Below, in pieces: positions 24,710 through 33,823 of a stretch of 64,000 nt of DNA; position 1 is the stretch's first letter, and every line of letters starts with the position of its first letter. A program made the position numbers and the translations under genes. The notes under the pieces were generated by a model that worked only from the letters and a program-made list of their open reading frames with translations, searched no databases and was not told the origin of the DNA. The DNA is from Candidatus Babeliaceae bacterium. Lineage in GTDB: Bacteria; Babelota; Babeliae; Babelales; Babelaceae. Location: positions 62,001 to 126,000 of the forward strand of contig JAFFZZ010000113.1 of NCBI GenBank assembly GCA_016933915.1, read 5' to 3'.

Positions 24710-25847
24710 TAACCAGTAAATTTGGCTGTCGCTCAACGTTATTTTGACGTAAATAGGTAATCAGCTTAGGCAGCTGATGACTCATCGCAAGAGCATTATC
24801 AAGTTGATGGTCGGTCACGGTTGTCTCGAGCGGAATCAAGACCACTTTCCGATTAAAAAAGACCACTTCAAAAATGGTACCCGCGCCAGCACGAGCAACC
24901 ACAAGATCGGCCGCAGCATAAAGAAGCTGCATATTGTTACTAAAGGTAAAGACCTGGGCATTTACAGCCGCCGCACCATAAGCGGAACGAACGCGCCGCA
25001 ACTCTAACTCTCCCCCACCGGTCTGATGTAAGACGGTAATTCTTTCTGAAAGCTGGCGCGCCAATTCTTTAACAGCCCCTGGTACCATCGTGTTAAAAAA
25101 ATGTGACCCTTGAGACCCACCAACAACAAGCAACACTCTCTCCCGAGAAGCAATTCCTAACCGCTTCCGTGCTTCTGCACGTGCAATTTTATCGCTCTCC
25201 TTAAAGCGCACCGGATACCGTCCACGTACCACCCGGGAAGATGGAGGAAGGTGCTTTTTCGTTTCGTCAAAACATGTTACCGTTGCTGTTGCAAATCGAC
25301 TTAAAAACCGTGCTGCAGAGCCAGGTATAACATTTAATTCATAAAGCTCAATCGGTATACGCAAGACCCAAGCCAAGAGCACCACCGGAACTGAAACGTA
25401 CCCCCCCATGCTGACCACCTTAAGGGGACGATACCGCCAAAATATATGGGCAGTCTGACAAAACGATTTGAAGACACGCCAGAAATAACCGGGCCACAAC
25501 CGCCATGAACCATATGGCACATTTTCAAGAGCAAGACACTCATGGAGAGAAACTTCAGGTGCCGATGGAACCAGTGAACGGTCAAGTGGCGCATCAGTCG
25601 AAATAAAGAGCAGCCGTGCCCGTGGATTTTCAGCCAGACTCTTTCGCGCATGCGTCAATGCCGGAATAATATGCCCTCCAGAACGACCGGCAACATAACA
25701 AACGTTAAATGTTTTCCCCTCGGCAACATCTACAAATCGTTGTTGCATATGTCGATACGCCAGTACCCCGCCAACAGCGATAACAAGAACAGCGCTAAAA
25801 AACACAGCGATTAAAAAAACCCCTAAGAACTTCTTGAAGCTCATCAT
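24684..25847 (-). CDS. murG: MurG-like UDP-GlcNAc transferase with N-terminal membrane segment
   Basis: MurG adds GlcNAc to lipid I to form lipid II at the cytoplasmic face of the inner membrane. 387 residues. Seen: GRSGGHIIPAL near 54 (family GGTGGHIFPAL), VSMGGYVSVPVVL near 145, YELNVIPGSAARFLSRFA near 168 (usually HEQN..PG..NR), VVGGSQGSHFFN near 240, the donor site VVARAGAGTIFEV near 318 and DHQLDNA near 343. Core motifs are kept but several conserved positions vary, so it is a divergent MurG. Odd: an extra N-terminal membrane helix (about 8-31). The next Met is residue 34. Overlaps the DciA-like gene by 53 nt. Confidence 0.88.
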   Translation of the reverse strand: MMSFKKFLGVFLIAVFFSAVLVIAVGGVLAYRHMQQRFVDVAEGKTFNVCYVAGRSGGHIIPALTHARKSLAENPRARLLFISTDAPLDRSLVPSAPEVSLHECLALENVPYGSWRLWPGYFWRVFKSFCQTAHIFWRYRPLKVVSMGGYVSVPVVLLAWVLRIPIELYELNVIPGSAARFLSRFATATVTCFDETKKHLPPSSRVVRGRYPVRFKESDKIARAEARKRLGIASRERVLLVVGGSQGSHFFNTMVPGAVKELARQLSERITVLHQTGGGELELRRVRSAYGAAAVNAQVFTFSNNMQLLYAAADLVVARAGAGTIFEVVFFNRKVVLIPLETTVTDHQLDNALAMSHQLPKLITYLRQNNVERQPNLLVNELRRSLK

Positions 25848-26253
25848 CCTTTACCGATCGCAATACTAGTTCATGGCGAGCACCAATCTGAGGCCTTGCA
25901 GCAGATTCTCTGCTCTCGCCCAAATCTTTTTTTACCTTAGCAGAATCATTCTCTTTAAGTGAAGAAGATCGCCTTCGAGAACGCGCTAACGTAAATTTAA
26001 TGTGGGATACCTCAGGAGAGCCGATATATTCGTTCACTGCTTTAATAATAGCAGGCGCTAACATAAAAAGCTCATGCATCCAATGCGAATCATAAACCGC
26101 CACCACTAACCGGGAACCATCAACACGCTCAAGCCGCATATGTTGATGAAGATCTCCGACAGCAAACTGCCACCCCGCAAAGAGCACTGTCTGCCAATCA
26201 CGGGATTTTGGCACAACACGAGCGACCAGCTCTTTTAGAGAAAGACACGCCAT
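25795..26253 (-). CDS. dciA: DUF721 / DciA-like protein
   Basis: 152 residues. The N-terminal 90 residues fit the DUF721 family, whose characterised member DciA helps load the replicative helicase DnaB in bacteria without DnaC or DnaI. Seen: WQTVLFAGWQFAVGDLHQHM near 20 (family W..vvG......t), then LVVAVYDSHWMHELFMLAPAIIKAVNEYIG (L.V.v.s..w..eL......il..iN). After about residue 92 there is a charged, Ser-rich linker and a short C-terminal helix. It starts the minus-strand run dciA-like, murG, unknown. Family call is good; the DciA function is inferred from family knowledge. Confidence 0.8.
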   Translation of the reverse strand: MACLSLKELVARVVPKSRDWQTVLFAGWQFAVGDLHQHMRLERVDGSRLVVAVYDSHWMHELFMLAPAIIKAVNEYIGSPEVSHIKFTLARSRRRSSSLKENDSAKVKKDLGESRESAARPQIGARHELVLRSVKDDELQEVLRGFFNRCVF

Positions 26254-26334
26254 AACGAATACCCAAAAAAACCCAACGTCTATGTTAGTGTAGGGAAACC
26301 ACCCCCATTGTCGAGGGGATAAATCCGGAAATAT

Positions 26335-26363
26335 TTGACAAGTATAAAATACGCCGGTAGGCT
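26335..26363 (+). promoter_or_regulatory. Candidate sigma-70 promoter for the WD40 gene
   Basis: TTGACA at 26335-26340, 17-bp spacer, TAGGCT at 26358-26363, 50 nt before the ATG. The -35 is perfect and the -10 is weak (four of six). Confidence 0.4.
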
Positions 26364-26412
26364 AAGAAAACTAAATAGTGAAAGTAATTTATCCCTCTGA
26401 GGAAATAGAATA

Positions 26413-27513
26413 ATGAAAATCAGGAAACTTTTTTCTTTGCTTCTCAGTACCTCATTGGTTTGCTCAGCTGTAAACCAAATAGCAGCTATGGACAACCCAA
26501 AAAATAGAAAAACTACATCTATTGCGGTATCTAACGAAAGCCTTAACCTTCCCACCAAAAGATTTAATGGTATTGAGGGAGAGGTCACGAAACTTTGCCC
26601 AGTAATCAATCATGAACATAATAAAATTATAGTCAGTTGTACAAAAAAGGTCGGAATTTTGGAGGATGAAATCCATTTCACCCATATTTTAGATCTTACC
26701 AACAATACCGTTAAAACCTTAAGAACAAAATGCTCATGCACTGACGGCACACATCTTTTTTCCATGATGGGGAGCGACCTCGATACATATGACCTCATTG
26801 GGGAATCTAAAAACTCTCTGGAAACAAATTATTACGCGACCTTCTTAGAATTTTTCACGGATGCATTCGGTACCCCGCTATTCGTTTTAGCAAGCCGTCC
26901 TTTTTTATCGCCCAATTATACTGTCACTTTGATTAACCAGAATACGAAAGCAAAAATTCAATCATTTTCTGCAAATCACCCTGACTTTATCCATCAAGGG
27001 CTACTCGTCTCTGCATGCAAACAAGACACCATTCACATCTATGAGCTCAAATCAGGCAATATTATTACCTCCATAAACGCAACTCAAAGTAGAGGCGGCC
27101 AAGCCTCCGCAGCATGCGCAAGCGAAAATCTTCTTATTACCGGCCATCCAAACGGAGGAATCCAACTATGGAACATCAAAACAGGTGATTTAATCCGTTG
27201 CTTTCAACTTCCGGATAAACAAACCATCACTGCTCTATGCGCAACCAACAACCAAATAATCATCGCAAATAAAACAGGGTACATCCAGATCTATGACATC
27301 AAAACCAATAAAATCACACAAACCTTTAAGGGTCATGAAAAAGCTGTTTCGGCTCTCGGGGCGACCAAAGACCTCATTATCTCTGGAAGTAACGATAAAA
27401 CGGTAAAAATATGGCCAAAAAACAACGCATATGCCCAAAAAATTTACGAAATTTTAAAGAACAACAAGAGAACAAAATCGGAAAACGACCTCGCCAACTT
27501 TTATTTTGACTAA
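26413..27513 (+). CDS. Secreted WD40-repeat protein
   Basis: 366 residues with a signal peptide (LFSLLLSTSLVCSAVNQIAA, cleavage likely before MDN) and GAGGAAAT before the ATG. WD40-type blades are clear in the C-terminal half: HPNGGIQLWNIKTGDLI near 250, TGYIQIYDIKTNKITQTF near 293, and GHEKAVSALGATKDLIISG followed by SNDKTVKIW near 315-335. The N-terminal half has weaker blades (DTIHIYELKSGNII near 202), so about six or seven blades can be proposed. WD40 propellers are protein-interaction platforms common in eukaryotes. With a signal peptide it acts outside the cytoplasm; inference: a host-interaction or periplasmic scaffold protein. Confidence 0.88.
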   Translation: MKIRKLFSLLLSTSLVCSAVNQIAAMDNPKNRKTTSIAVSNESLNLPTKRFNGIEGEVTKLCPVINHEHNKIIVSCTKKVGILEDEIHFTHILDLTNNTVKTLRTKCSCTDGTHLFSMMGSDLDTYDLIGESKNSLETNYYATFLEFFTDAFGTPLFVLASRPFLSPNYTVTLINQNTKAKIQSFSANHPDFIHQGLLVSACKQDTIHIYELKSGNIITSINATQSRGGQASAACASENLLITGHPNGGIQLWNIKTGDLIRCFQLPDKQTITALCATNNQIIIANKTGYIQIYDIKTNKITQTFKGHEKAVSALGATKDLIISGSNDKTVKIWPKNNAYAQKIYEILKNNKRTKSENDLANFYFD

Positions 27514-27545
27514 AAGAATAGGTAGATGGGGCGAGCTGGCCGATA

Positions 27546-27707
27546 TCAATCGGAACAAAGTCCAAGAGCAGCTTCCAAAGATACCGCCAGAAGATCATCC
27601 ATTTCCAGCGCACGAAGAAAATCCGCTTTGTCGTCCTTGCAAACAGCAGAATACGCAAAAATCACGCCAGCAAAAAAGATTAGCAGCACAATGCCTAGCA
27701 AAACCAT
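27546..27707 (-). CDS. Possible 53-residue single-pass membrane protein
   Basis: Found in the otherwise empty 27514-27816 gap. The ORF codes for a basic-poor N-terminus, one strong membrane segment (VLLGIVLLIFFAGVIFAY), then an acidic tail (CKDDKADFLRALEMDDLL). There is no good ribosome site, and the frame stays open about 50 codons further upstream without an in-frame start. A hydrophobic Ala/Gly-rich stretch just upstream lies in another frame, so this could be a frameshifted remnant of a longer two-segment membrane protein. Tentative. Confidence 0.3.
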   Translation of the reverse strand: MVLLGIVLLIFFAGVIFAYSAVCKDDKADFLRALEMDDLLAVSLEAALGLCSD

Positions 27708-27816
27708 CTGCCAGACACCGTCTGCTAATCTTAAAACCCATTTAATACCGCGCCAGCGGCACCCGCAGCAAGAGACAAGTGTAGAACACTACACAAACAT
27801 CCCACTTTTTGGTATC

Positions 27817-28080
27817 TTAGTAAGGATATTTGTAGGATTTTTGGTTCTTGTAGAAAATAAAAACAGGAAACTTATTGTTATGAGCTTGCTTTCTAAGTTG
27901 TTCGAGAGTGCGACCTTGCCCTCTTTTTTTACGAAACTTTTTCTTCTTAGGGAACAAACAAACTTTCTCTTCCACTGGTTTCATTTCACTATCAGAAGGT
28001 GGTTCTTCAACAGCGAAAAGGTTACAACTTCCACTCAACAAACTTACAACAAACATAGAAAAAATAATTTTCTTATTCAT
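27817..28080 (-). CDS. Small secreted basic protein, unknown
   Basis: 87 residues. Signal peptide MNKKIIFSMFVVSLLSGSC with cleavage near NLFA, or a lipobox-like LSGSC that could make it a lipoprotein, preceded by GAAGGAAAATT. The mature part has an acidic stretch (EEPPSDSEMKPVEEK) and then a Lys/Arg-rich one (KKKKFRKKRGQGR), ending in a Tyr-rich tail. No family recognised. Layout (signal peptide, then dense charged region) resembles the small protein at 6768. A longer ORF on the opposite strand (27526-28161) is its shadow. The gene is divergent from the membrane regulator at 28151 with a 70-bp gap. Confidence 0.72.
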   Translation of the reverse strand: MNKKIIFSMFVVSLLSGSCNLFAVEEPPSDSEMKPVEEKVCLFPKKKKFRKKRGQGRTLEQLRKQAHNNKFPVFIFYKNQKSYKYPY

Positions 28081-28150
28081 AATTTTCCTTCACTAAAAAA
28101 TCGGTATTACCAGAGAAGCATAAAATCTATTATTTGTAAGATCAAGATAT

Positions 28151-30829
28151 ATGTTACTTAAATATCTTTTCGAATTTTTTTATAGTCAGCATCTTCGGCT
28201 AATGCTCAATCTAATCTACTTCTCCCTTGAAGTATCAATATTAACCTTTTTAACATTACATACAAGAAAAAACAAAAGCCTAACATTAATTCGAGGAACA
28301 TTTTCCTTGATTATCGCTTTATTCTGTTCATCAGTAAATTGTTTTCATCGAATATACAGTTCTCTTATCAAAATTGGAATTGTTGAGTTCTCCTTTTCAA
28401 AGCTATGGATAAGTCGCATTGCATGGATAGCATACATTTTTTTCCATCTTTCACTTGCACTTTTTTTAGAAGATTTACTACGAAAAAAAGCTAACTCTCG
28501 CTATTTTTTTTGGATAAGAATTGCTGCAGGAACCACCCTATCCTCACTCTTAATTTCCCTATGGATTTACTCACCTAATAATACCACCCCACTAGAAACG
28601 CCTTTGCACACAATTGTTCAAATTTTTGCCCTGACAGTAGCCACGCAAGCTTTATGTAGCTCTATCTTTTATGTTTACAAAACCAGCACCCTACCAAGGT
28701 TACTCTGTCATCAAGTGAAAATTTTGGCTTTTGGGTTAATCGTCCCTCAATTAGTTTTCAATTTCTCAATGTGCAGAATTCCATTACTTCCACAGTTCTG
28801 GAGCGCCAAAAACTATGCCTTCTCCAATATCTCAATCACCCTCCTTGTACTAACCCTTTATTTCTTTGCCACCCGTCTTGCTCGAATACGGTTTCTCAAC
28901 CTCAAAGATCATGTTGCATTACCACGGCGTATCGGCTTCGCCGACCTCTTTCGCGGCATTATTGATGCCCTTGGCACCGTAAGCAACGTTGCTGAGCTCA
29001 AGCATGTCACGAGCAGATTTTTCAACAATGCATTCGGTCTTCCGTATGACTCCATTCGCCTTATTATTCTCGATGAAACACCTATCGTCAGCTTAAGTGA
29101 AGCGCAACTTGGTAGCATCAGGCATACCTTCGCCAATCCCAAGTTCGTCGATTTCTTCCTTTATCAAAGCCGCATCCTTATCCGTGATGAGGTAGAATTC
29201 ACCGCTTTTTACAGCGACAATCCACTTCACCACGAATCACTCGAACTCCTTCGTGGGCTCCGTACCGAAATCCTGCTACCACTTCACCACAAAGACACTA
29301 TTCTCGGTGTTCTCATTATCGACCACCGCGCACAAGGAAATCGTTTCTTTAGCGATCGTGAACGAGACGAGATGCTCATTTTTGCCGCCTATCTTGGGCC
29401 AATTATCAACCTGCTTCGCAATAGAAATCTGGAAGCATTACTCACCCGTGAAAAACAAATTGAAGCTGAGCTTCGCTGGAAGCATGAAGAGGTCAACCAG
29501 TACCGCGAAAGCATTCGCTCATTCCTTCGGCATGCAGACGAACAGAAGTTCGGCATCCTCTTTTATCGTCAAGGCAAATTTATCGCAGTAAATGAATCAA
29601 CAAAATCACTTCTTGGCTGCGACCCTAACGTACAAATACGGCATCCCGTTGCGCAGACGCTCAAAGCGTTAGTCAATAAGGTCAGCCAATACAAAACACC
29701 TCATTCCGAAACCTGCTTGCTTAAAGAGACACGCGAAAAGGTTCTCTTCTCAGCTATTCATGAACAAGACAAGCAGAGCATTGTCATCACTATAACCCCA
29801 CCACACATCGCTGATCTCATAAAACAGCATACTACACATCTCAATGATCCATCCCAGTGGGATTACCTCCTCTACCTCGAAACAACCGAATCGGGACGGT
29901 TAGTTAATGAATTAATCCCTGGTTCTGGTGAAAAAATTCTGAACTTTAAAATTGAGCTTTTGAAGCATGCACTCAGCCAAAAGCCGCTCCTCCTCAACGG
30001 GCCCAAAGAAGATGTACGCGCTATCGTACAACTGCTGCACACTATTAGTCTTCGTAAAAAGTTTGCTGTTATAAAACTGGCTAAAAAGGAAGAAGGTACA
30101 CAATATGCACATCGCATTTTTGGTATTAATCCCCTATTCCTTACCTCAAAAACAGAACATATCGAGCCACCACTTCTCGAGCAACTTCATAAAGAAGGAA
30201 CTCTGTACATCGAAAATGTACAAAACCTCGCAGTAGAAACACAGAAGCAACTTAGCTCCTACCTTCGCACCGGTACGTATCATCCTCTTAAAAGCGAACA
30301 ACGGAGCTCCAGCAACGTCCGCATTATCTGCTCGGTTGTAGACGGCAACATTGACAGCCAACCATGTATTCCAGAACTTCTCATCGAATTCCGTCGCGCA
30401 ACACTTGCTATTCCACGCCTAGAACAACTCGATAAAAACGAGTTTGGAGATCTGCTTAAAGGTCTTACTGCACAATTAACCCCTGAAAAACGGGTTTCTC
30501 CAGACCTCTTCCTGCCAGCTCGCGAAACAGATCTATTACAACATATTCGTCCCGAAAGCATATGCGATTTAAAACGACGCATCTATGGTATTGTCTCTAC
30601 CGATCATGAGTTGAAAAAAACCTCCGTTAAAACAACCAATGAAACCGAAAATATATCTGATGAAGAGATACAAAAAATTATTCTTCTTGGTAAGCACGCA
30701 CTCCGTGACCAACATGCGCTCGAAACACTCTGGAAAAAATTCAAGAGCCAAACTAAAATCGCAACACTACTCGGCGTAAACCGATCATCAGTTAATCGTC
30801 GCTGTCGTGAATTCGGCCTCGAGGATTAA
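28151..30829 (+). CDS. Membrane-bound degenerate sigma-54-activator-like regulator (7TM-GAF-AAA-like-Fis HTH)
   Basis: 892 residues, an unusual architecture. About 1-245: seven or so membrane segments. About 255-430: GAF-like sensor (ILLPLHHKDTILGVLIIDHR near 376). About 430-530: coiled coil and PAS-like part. About 570-810: a region aligned with the sigma-54 interaction AAA+ domain: KEGTLYIENVQNLAVETQKQL (family GTLFLDEI) near 681 and SSNVRIICSVVDGNID near 718. 868-892: Fis-type helix-turn-helix (ATLLGVNRSSVNRRCREFGL). The Walker A position reads LLLNGPKEDVR, without GxxxxGK, and no GAFTGA loop is present. It therefore should neither hydrolyse ATP normally nor remodel sigma-54; inference: a membrane-tethered DNA-binding protein. 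Confidence 0.8.
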   Translation: MLLKYLFEFFYSQHLRLMLNLIYFSLEVSILTFLTLHTRKNKSLTLIRGTFSLIIALFCSSVNCFHRIYSSLIKIGIVEFSFSKLWISRIAWIAYIFFHLSLALFLEDLLRKKANSRYFFWIRIAAGTTLSSLLISLWIYSPNNTTPLETPLHTIVQIFALTVATQALCSSIFYVYKTSTLPRLLCHQVKILAFGLIVPQLVFNFSMCRIPLLPQFWSAKNYAFSNISITLLVLTLYFFATRLARIRFLNLKDHVALPRRIGFADLFRGIIDALGTVSNVAELKHVTSRFFNNAFGLPYDSIRLIILDETPIVSLSEAQLGSIRHTFANPKFVDFFLYQSRILIRDEVEFTAFYSDNPLHHESLELLRGLRTEILLPLHHKDTILGVLIIDHRAQGNRFFSDRERDEMLIFAAYLGPIINLLRNRNLEALLTREKQIEAELRWKHEEVNQYRESIRSFLRHADEQKFGILFYRQGKFIAVNESTKSLLGCDPNVQIRHPVAQTLKALVNKVSQYKTPHSETCLLKETREKVLFSAIHEQDKQSIVITITPPHIADLIKQHTTHLNDPSQWDYLLYLETTESGRLVNELIPGSGEKILNFKIELLKHALSQKPLLLNGPKEDVRAIVQLLHTISLRKKFAVIKLAKKEEGTQYAHRIFGINPLFLTSKTEHIEPPLLEQLHKEGTLYIENVQNLAVETQKQLSSYLRTGTYHPLKSEQRSSSNVRIICSVVDGNIDSQPCIPELLIEFRRATLAIPRLEQLDKNEFGDLLKGLTAQLTPEKRVSPDLFLPARETDLLQHIRPESICDLKRRIYGIVSTDHELKKTSVKTTNETENISDEEIQKIILLGKHALRDQHALETLWKKFKSQTKIATLLGVNRSSVNRRCREFGLED

Positions 30830-31545
30830 GCGGAAACCATCAAGATAAAATTGCGCCAAAAAAGGGCAACACTCCCCGGTAGTGGCAACCGATCAAATGA
30901 GTAAGAAATAATTTTAATACGCCGCTCTATGGGAACAACATTTTGTTGACCACCTTCAGCAACAGCCTCTTTAAATCGACACTGAAGTCGATCGAATGCC
31001 GCATCAAGAACAAGCCGTGTTCGCACATCGTCAAGTTCTGCTTTCTCCAACGCCGATAACCATTCAAATGGTGTATGTCGATCAACAGAACAAATCAATT
31101 GAAAAAGCGTATCCTCGTGATTTCGCACTTCATATTCTTGATGGCACCGTATAATTACTGATCGTGAACTGATTGTTGGCAGTACCTGTTCAAGGGCACA
31201 TGCGGTACCAGCGAAAAAGAACTCTCGTGGAGGCTCCTCCAATAATTTAAGGAGACTATTTGCACACGCAGTATTCAAAGCATCTATCTGTTCAATAATA
31301 CACAGCAGCGGTTCTGAAACATCACGCGCTCGCAATGCTTCACTCCATATCGCATCAAAATCTGATCGCTTATAACCATTTTTTAACGGCTCAAGATACC
31401 GAATCAACGGATGCAATCGCTGACATACTAACCCAGCTGTAGAAGAACCTGGTTCTACCGACAACAGCGTACAGGCCCACTTAATAAGTGCGTTACGAAC
31501 TGATGGACCCGATCCAATAAAAAGATTTAGCGGCACCTGCCTCAC
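30826..31545 (-). CDS. holB: DNA polymerase III delta'-like clamp-loader subunit
   Basis: 239 residues, shorter than typical delta' (about 300-330). Seen: LNLFIGSGPSVRNAL near 6 in place of a P-loop (no GK[ST]), then the family sensor region CIIEQIDALNTACANSLLKLLEEPP near 82 and LPTISSRSVIIRC near 125 (SRC-like motif with Ser-Arg). The zinc-binding Cys cluster of other clamp-loader subunits is not visible. Loss of ATP binding is normal for delta' in several bacteria. The ATG overlaps the tmk stop (4 nt), and tmk-holB is a common bacterial pair, which supports the call. Confidence 0.88.
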   Translation of the reverse strand: MRQVPLNLFIGSGPSVRNALIKWACTLLSVEPGSSTAGLVCQRLHPLIRYLEPLKNGYKRSDFDAIWSEALRARDVSEPLLCIIEQIDALNTACANSLLKLLEEPPREFFFAGTACALEQVLPTISSRSVIIRCHQEYEVRNHEDTLFQLICSVDRHTPFEWLSALEKAELDDVRTRLVLDAAFDRLQCRFKEAVAEGGQQNVVPIERRIKIISYSFDRLPLPGSVALFWRNFILMVSA

Positions 31546-32186
31546 TGGACTACCCCTTTTTCTTGCAACAACGTGCTAATTCGCGCAGCAGCAGTCCGGC
31601 CTAATTCTGACGGTGAATCCTGCGCATCAAGCATCAATACATCATCACGGTCACCATAATGCGTGTCAAACCATGAAGCTATACGGGTAAAGAATTCCAA
31701 CGGTTCACGCTCTATCGCCGTCTGCTTCTCAGGGCGGCCGACAAGCCGCTGTGCAGCAATTTTCGGATCAAGACGAACATAAATTGTTAAATCGGGGTGA
31801 ATGCCACCAGTCGCTTCATCATTTACCAAACCGATAAAGTCTGACGAAACCCCTCGTCCGGCACCCTGGTAAGCAGCAGATGAATCGGCAAAGCGATCTG
31901 AAAGCACTATTTTTCCCATCTCTAATGCAGGTCGAACAATCTCTTCAAGATGCTGGGCGCGATCAGCTGCGAAAAGTAAAAATTCAGAAAGTGGACATGG
32001 CCGATCAGGCGAATCATGCAAAATACTCCGAATCCGTTCTCCAAGAGGAGTTCCGCCAGGCTGCCGCGTCTGAACAACCTTAAAACCAGCTTGGTACAAT
32101 ATATCGGCAACATGAGTAAGTAATGTTGTCTTTCCTGCACCATCGATTCCTTCAAAAACGATAAGCAAACCCTTAGATCTCTTCAT
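31542..32186 (-). CDS. tmk: Thymidylate kinase
   Basis: Phosphorylates dTMP to dTDP in the cytoplasm. 214 residues from the ATG at 32186 (MKRSKGLLIVFEG), the usual size. Seen: P-loop EGIDGAGKTT near residue 12, the DR(Y/H)-type RQPGGTPLGERIR near 41 (family REPGGT), FAADRAQHL near 72, LSDRFADSSAAYQG near 97 with the conserved Asp-Arg, and the lid region RPEKQTAIEREP near 151. An ORF continues 97 codons upstream without family similarity and is not used. Divergent from the acyl-CoA ligase-like gene, 70 bp apart; overlaps holB. Confidence 0.96.
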   Translation of the reverse strand: MKRSKGLLIVFEGIDGAGKTTLLTHVADILYQAGFKVVQTRQPGGTPLGERIRSILHDSPDRPCPLSEFLLFAADRAQHLEEIVRPALEMGKIVLSDRFADSSAAYQGAGRGVSSDFIGLVNDEATGGIHPDLTIYVRLDPKIAAQRLVGRPEKQTAIEREPLEFFTRIASWFDTHYGDRDDVLMLDAQDSPSELGRTAAARISTLLQEKGVVQ

Positions 32187-32256
32187 CCCCGTAAGGCCCT
32201 TTCGATAAGCTTTGGATTGGCTACCTATTAGTTTCTTTTTTATTGAGTGTACCACA

Positions 32257-33807
32257 ATGACTGTCGAAGAACGATTCAAAATTCTCCAAACAACTCTCTC
32301 ACACAATGGTGAGCTAATACATCCACGCCACCTTCTTGCACGAGCCGCAAAGGAGTGGCCAGACCATACGGCTCTTATTTGCGGTACCGAGCAGATGAAC
32401 TTTGCCACACTTGATAAACAAGCAACCCGCTGTAAAAAACAGCTGCTCCACCGCGGTATCAAGCCCGGTAACCGCATTCTTATTATGTATGAAAACGGAC
32501 TCCCTTTTTATCAGGTCTATCATGGAGCATGGCGTACTGGCGCAATAATTGCACCTCTCAATATCTTTTTAACACCAGCAGAACTCACGCATATAATACA
32601 TGATGCAACCCCCAGCATTATCATTGCATCAGCAAAACACCGCGATAAAATAATTGAGATAGCGGGAAACATACCAACAATTACCCTCGAAGAACTGTTA
32701 CATGACGCACCTGCCGAAACCGACGTTCCCGCAGAACCGATACCTGAGAATCTCGATACCTGCACAATACTTCTTTACACTTCGGGAACCACCGGACTAC
32801 CCAAAGGGGTCATGCTTAGCGGCCGCGCCATCCTCACCAATTGCCTTCAAGGAATCTGTGATTTTGAGATTTCGGAAGAAGAACGAGTCTACGCACCACT
32901 CCCCCTCTTCCATAGCTACATGCAAAACACTGCCGTCTGGAGCCCGCTTATCGTTGGTGCCGCAACCATCATCGTCCCACAAATTAAACGTTCAGCTCTT
33001 ATTGAAGGACTGGATCACCAACCAACAGTCGTCGTTGGAATACCACAACTCTACGGGTTATTTTGCCTACTACCCAAAGTACATTTTGAACGAGTACGCC
33101 TCTTCTTTTCGGGGGGTGACAATCTTCCTGATAAAATACGCTTCGGATTTGAGATGCTTTATGGCAGACGTCTGGCAAATGGCTATGGATTAACCGAAAC
33201 AGCACCACTCATTTCTGCTTTCTTCGATGACGTTCATGCGCCAACGCCAACTATTGGTCGACCATTCTACGGCGTCAAAATCGCTATTAAAAACAACAAA
33301 GGAGAACCTCTCCCTTCAGGAGAAATTGGTACTATCTGGGTTACGGGAAAAAATCTCATGCTCGGCTACTACCAAAAACCAGAAGAAACTAACAATGTTA
33401 TGGTTAACGGCTGGTTTAATACCGGCGATTTGGGAACAATTGATTCCAATGGGTATCTCATCTTCTGCGGTCGTGAAAAAGACCTCATTGTCTCTAAGGG
33501 GATGAATATCTATCCACCAGAAGTTGAAAATATTTTGACTCGTCATCGCAACGTTACTGTTGCCGCCGTAGTCGGATTTAAAACCGAAGATGAAGAAATC
33601 CCGGTCGCATTTGTTGCCATAACAGAACGCAATCCAAAACTTGTCGATGAATTACGTGATCTCTGTTTGCAATACCTTGCGCCATATAAAATACCGCGCC
33701 ATTTTATTATTAGAGGTTCACTCCCGATGACCGCAACAGGAAAAGTTGATAAAAAAATCTTGCGCAAGGAGATTGCAGAAGAGATGCTAAAAGAAAATTC
33801 CAAATAA
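32257..33807 (+). CDS. AMP-dependent synthetase/ligase (acyl-CoA synthetase-like)
   Basis: ANL-superfamily adenylate-forming enzyme, most like fatty acyl-CoA ligases. 516 residues from the ATG at 32257. Seen: core A3 LLYTSGTTGLPKGVML near 172, FHSYMQNTAVW near 218, NGYGLTETAPLIS near 310, GWFNTGDLG near 395, the hinge GREKDLIVSKGMNIYPPEVE near 413, and the C-terminal catalytic Lys in TATGKVDKK near 498. All motifs are intact. Substrate is not readable; a medium or long-chain acid is the usual choice. It is followed 16 nt later by an ABC exporter, so they may form a lipid-related operon. Confidence 0.9.
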   Translation: MTVEERFKILQTTLSHNGELIHPRHLLARAAKEWPDHTALICGTEQMNFATLDKQATRCKKQLLHRGIKPGNRILIMYENGLPFYQVYHGAWRTGAIIAPLNIFLTPAELTHIIHDATPSIIIASAKHRDKIIEIAGNIPTITLEELLHDAPAETDVPAEPIPENLDTCTILLYTSGTTGLPKGVMLSGRAILTNCLQGICDFEISEEERVYAPLPLFHSYMQNTAVWSPLIVGAATIIVPQIKRSALIEGLDHQPTVVVGIPQLYGLFCLLPKVHFERVRLFFSGGDNLPDKIRFGFEMLYGRRLANGYGLTETAPLISAFFDDVHAPTPTIGRPFYGVKIAIKNNKGEPLPSGEIGTIWVTGKNLMLGYYQKPEETNNVMVNGWFNTGDLGTIDSNGYLIFCGREKDLIVSKGMNIYPPEVENILTRHRNVTVAAVVGFKTEDEEIPVAFVAITERNPKLVDELRDLCLQYLAPYKIPRHFIIRGSLPMTATGKVDKKILRKEIAEEMLKENSK

Positions 33808-33823
33808 CCGAAAGGATTTTTGC

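Noticed and set aside
27526-28161. 211-residue plus-strand ORF
   Set aside because: It covers the minus-strand gene 27817-28080, which has a ribosome site and a signal peptide; the ORF itself has low-complexity sequence and no start signal.
32187-32477. 97-codon upstream extension of tmk
   Set aside because: No similarity to thymidylate kinase, rich in Arg, Cys and Trp, and it would overlap the divergent ligase gene; the family start is at 32186.
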